From Chloroflexota bacterium (GTDB lineage: Bacteria > Chloroflexota > Limnocylindria > Limnocylindrales > CSP1-4): a DNA stretch of 48,337 nt. Where the stretch lies: positions 1-48,337 of the forward strand of contig JADMIG010000020.1 of assembly GCA_015478725.1 (NCBI GenBank). The letters are read 5' to 3'. The notes under the pieces are model-generated. The model was not told where the DNA came from. It worked only from the letters and a program-made list of their open reading frames with translations, and made no database searches. Shown one piece after another: positions 47,833-48,337 of this stretch. Position numbers and translations under genes: made by a program. How positions within the stretch are numbered: the first letter of the stretch is position 1; every line of letters begins with the position of its first letter.

Positions 47833-48312
47833 ATGTCCGGTGAACCGCGCGCCGCGATCGTCGCCGCCTCAGCGCCGGTCTGCTTCGGGGTCAACGAGGT
47901 CCTGCCGCCGGATGCCTGGCTGCCGGAGCCGACGGCGGTCGTCGAGGCGATCGCTGGCCTCGGATATCGAGGGACCGAGCTTGGCCCCCCCGGCTACCTC
48001 GGAACCGGGACGGAGGTGCGCGAGCGACTCGGGGCCCATGGGCTCGAGCTCGTGGGTTCCTTCCTGCCGATGCACTTCAGCCGCCAGTCGCAGTTCGATG
48101 ACGAGCGCTCGTGGCTCGTCGACAGCCTCGCGATCCTCCGCGAGGGGTCCTCGCTCGATCGCCCGTATGCCGTCCTCTCCGACGGTTTCGACGAGCCCGC
48201 GCGGATGGCATATGCGGGCCGGATCGCTGAACATCCGGAGGCGTGGCTCCCGCCCGACCGGTTCGCGACGCTCATGGCGAACCTCCGCCGACGGGGATGC
48301 GTATTCCGCTGA
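47833..48312 (+). CDS. Sugar phosphate isomerase/epimerase (IolE-like), apparently truncated
   Basis: 159 residues resembling the N-terminal half of the xylose-isomerase-like TIM barrel found in inosose dehydratase IolE: CFGVNEVLPPDAWLPEPTAVVEAIAGLGYRGTELGPPGYLG (in parts), then LELVGSFLPMHFSRQSQFDDE. Full-length relatives have about 300 residues. Here translation stops at 48312 after RRRGCVFR, where the barrel should continue, 25 bp from the right edge. This could be a frameshift, an assembly error at a contig end or a real pseudogene. ATG at 47833 has GGAG 8 bp upstream. If intact in the genome it fits an inositol pathway. Confidence 0.65.
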   Translation: MSGEPRAAIVAASAPVCFGVNEVLPPDAWLPEPTAVVEAIAGLGYRGTELGPPGYLGTGTEVRERLGAHGLELVGSFLPMHFSRQSQFDDERSWLVDSLAILREGSSLDRPYAVLSDGFDEPARMAYAGRIAEHPEAWLPPDRFATLMANLRRRGCVFR

Positions 48313-48337
48313 ATCCGATCACCCATTCCGGGGTTTT

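Noticed and set aside
1-48337. CRISPR arrays, transposases, integrases, toxin-antitoxin pairs
   Set aside because: None was recognised; the only tandem repeats are the minisatellite and two short duplications, which have no spacers.

Overview
The window is very GC-rich bacterial DNA with many GTG starts, 1-4 bp gene overlaps and few long gaps. It carries coenzyme F420 synthesis genes (cofC, cofD, cofE) beside several luciferase-like F420 oxidoreductases, plus an arginine operon that contains its own argR. This suits a high-GC Chloroflexota of the Limnocylindria type or an actinobacterial relative; that is inference, since no rRNA gene is present. No tRNA, rRNA, CRISPR array, transposase or integrase was found.

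Layout. 1-149: a 23/24-bp minisatellite with a 94-bp higher-order period. 186-5543: the arginine operon argC-argJ-argB-argR-argG (minus strand), behind a promoter covered by two ATGCAT-type ARG boxes. 5536-9301: OsmC peroxidase, an ABC exporter and thioredoxin reductase. 9367-14760: the F420 block (F420-dependent glucose-6-phosphate dehydrogenase-like enzyme, luciferase-like enzyme, cofD, cofC, cofE, luciferase-like enzyme). 15050-18171: a DoxX-Rieske fusion, an EAL phosphodiesterase and a DUF1684 protein. 18290-21419: methylthioadenosine phosphorylase, a fourth luciferase-like enzyme, a zinc-ribbon membrane protein and an inositol-monophosphatase-family enzyme. 21439-30780: exonuclease, SRPBCC protein, nicotinamidase, DUF2255 protein, homodimeric pyruvate dehydrogenase E1, FTR1 iron permease, SIMPL protein, DUF72 protein, and a divergent MarR/YceI pair with a shared promoter.

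From about 31 kb the window becomes an accessory catabolic island of 17 genes, with visibly lower GC at its right end. It holds a FadR-type GntR regulator; a plus-strand five-gene unit (PHP metallohydrolase, TIM-barrel protein, double-GNAT, UPF0309-type SIS isomerase, M20 deacetylase/peptidase); a minus-strand unit (metallo-beta-lactamase hydrolase, PNPOx-like protein, class V aminotransferase, Gfo/Idh dehydrogenase); two divergent glycerophosphodiester phosphodiesterases; an inositol-monophosphatase-family enzyme; two sugar ABC permeases with a lipoprotein binding protein; and a short IolE-like protein at the right edge.

The most interesting signal is a 15-bp palindrome, GGTNGACNGTCNACC. It occurs in four promoter regions of the island: before the GntR gene, before the PHP operon, before the MBL operon, and between the divergent phosphatase and transporter genes. 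At each it overlaps or abuts promoter elements. This makes the island look like one GntR-controlled regulon, plausibly for uptake and breakdown of glycerophosphodiesters with a sugar or cyclitol head group. The substrate is a hypothesis.
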